Source: Verrucomicrobia bacterium UBA6775 (GTDB taxonomy: Bacteria > Verrucomicrobiota > Verrucomicrobiia > Limisphaerales > UBA1096). From it: a stretch of DNA of 23,919 nucleotides. This document shows, one piece after another, positions 23,670 through 23,919 of this stretch (positions are counted from its first letter, which is position 1; the number at the start of each line of letters is the position of its first letter). Where the stretch lies: NCBI GenBank assembly GCA_002453165.1, contig DKGH01000025.1, forward strand, positions 1 through 23,919. The letters run 5' to 3'. Under the pieces are notes generated by a model. The model did not search any database. It was not told the DNA's origin and saw nothing but the letters and a program-made list of their open reading frames with translations. The position numbers and the translations under genes are program-made.

Positions 23670-23685
23670 GCGCTTGGCCAAGCGC
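23670..23685. repeat. Exact palindrome extended to 16 bp, intergenic
   Basis: GCGCTTGGCCAAGCGC is a perfect 16-nt palindrome in the divergent gap between the cytochrome gene and the lipoprotein gene, 28 bp before the lipoprotein start. CTTTT follows, but no plus-strand gene ends nearby, so it is not called a terminator. Confidence 0.93.
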
Positions 23686-23689
23686 CTTT

Positions 23690-23713
23690 TGATTATCATA
23701 TGACTTGTAATCA
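23690..23713. promoter_or_regulatory. Possible operator-like inverted repeat before the lipoprotein gene
   Basis: TGATTA (23690-23695) and TAATCA (23708-23713) form an inverted repeat with a 12-nt A/T-rich spacer. The right arm ends on the first base of the likely start codon. A repressor site is a possibility only. Confidence 0.3.
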
Positions 23714-23919
23714 TGTTTGAAAATAATCAGTATATGGGAGCTGTGAACTCCCTAAAACATATTTTCCCGTCGCTTTTGGCCTTGTTGTTGTTCGTTGGGT
23801 GCGGTTCCAAACCGGATCATTCGGGAACCTATACGGCGAAGATTAGTGAGCACGGAAAGGAATCAGAGCTCATTCTAACTCTCTATCCCGATCAAACCGT
23901 CTCATTTGCGATAAACGAC
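23713..23919 (+). CDS. Small lipoprotein, 3' partial
   Basis: The reading frame is open from the ATG at 23713 to the window end (69 codons, no stop). A second in-frame ATG is at 23734. The N terminus has a hydrophobic core (IFPSLLALLLFVG) followed by Cys35, read as a lipobox FVGC, so the mature protein should be lipid-anchored. After the Cys come GSKPDHSGTYTAK and then a strand-like segment, SELILTLYPDQTVSFAIND. The GTY...L.L..D pattern is reminiscent of small beta-barrel lipoproteins such as the NlpE N-terminal type, but this is a weak visual resemblance and I do not assign a function. It is transcribed divergently from the cytochrome gene. Confidence 0.65.
   Translation, partial: MFENNQYMGAVNSLKHIFPSLLALLLFVGCGSKPDHSGTYTAKISEHGKESELILTLYPDQTVSFAIND

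Noticed and set aside
5421..23684. CRISPR array or REP/BIME-type hairpin element
   Set aside because: The copies are not regularly spaced over the window, have no common spacers, lie mostly inside genes and have no loop, unlike REP elements.

Overview
The window looks like a chromosomal piece (moderate-to-high GC) from a member of the Planctomycetes-Verrucomicrobia group. The grounds are the paired PSCyt1/DUF1549/DUF1553 cytochrome and DUF1501 proteins, a secreted formylglycine-type sulfatase, several Gfo/Idh/MocA oxidoreductases, a soluble Hanks-type kinase with a DWG motif, and pseudopilins with Ala rather than Gly before the prepilin cleavage site. Shine-Dalgarno sequences are mostly absent. 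A verrucomicrobial origin is my inference; no rRNA or other phylogenetic marker is present.

Layout: (1) 1-3428, + strand: three Gfo/Idh/MocA oxidoreductase genes. The first is cut by the window edge, and an intrinsic terminator lies between the second and third. (2) 3557-5269, - strand: a secreted sulfatase. (3) 5366-7561, + strand: an exported three-part protein (trypsin-like protease, LamG/DUF1080-like domain, SirB1-like domain). (4) 7568-8110, - strand: a DEDDy 3'-5' exonuclease, divergent from (5) a Ser/Thr kinase at 8178-9200, + strand. (6) 19436 down to 9197, - strand: a tightly packed run of ten genes, mostly with overlapping stop and start codons: gspG, H, I, J, K, L and M of a type II secretion/type IV pilus-like machine, then an M20 peptidase, a GT4-type glycosyltransferase and a polysaccharide flippase. 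(7) 23514 down to 19651, - strand: PSCyt1/PSD1 cytochrome followed by a Tat-exported DUF1501 protein. (8) 23713 to the end, + strand: the start of a lipoprotein gene.

The gene content fits a bacterium that degrades sulfated or decorated polysaccharides: sulfatase, sugar oxidoreductases and PSCyt/DUF1501 proteins, with the pseudopilin operon as part of the secretion machinery. The gspC, D, E and F genes are not in the window, although GspM carries a C-terminal extension that could replace GspC/PilP.

The most striking observation is a dispersed perfect palindrome, CGCTTGGCCAAGCG. It occurs 7 times exactly and 8 more times with a single mismatch, all between 5421 and 23684. Chance would give roughly 0.0001 exact copies. 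It is used in all three reading frames inside genes (read as RLAKR, LGQA or AWPS), which argues for a DNA-level rather than protein-level cause. It lies preferentially within about 75 nt of gene starts and stops or between genes, and its variants are mostly CpG-to-TpG/CpA changes. It behaves like a highly iterated palindrome comparable in style to cyanobacterial HIP1. I do not recognise it as a described element.
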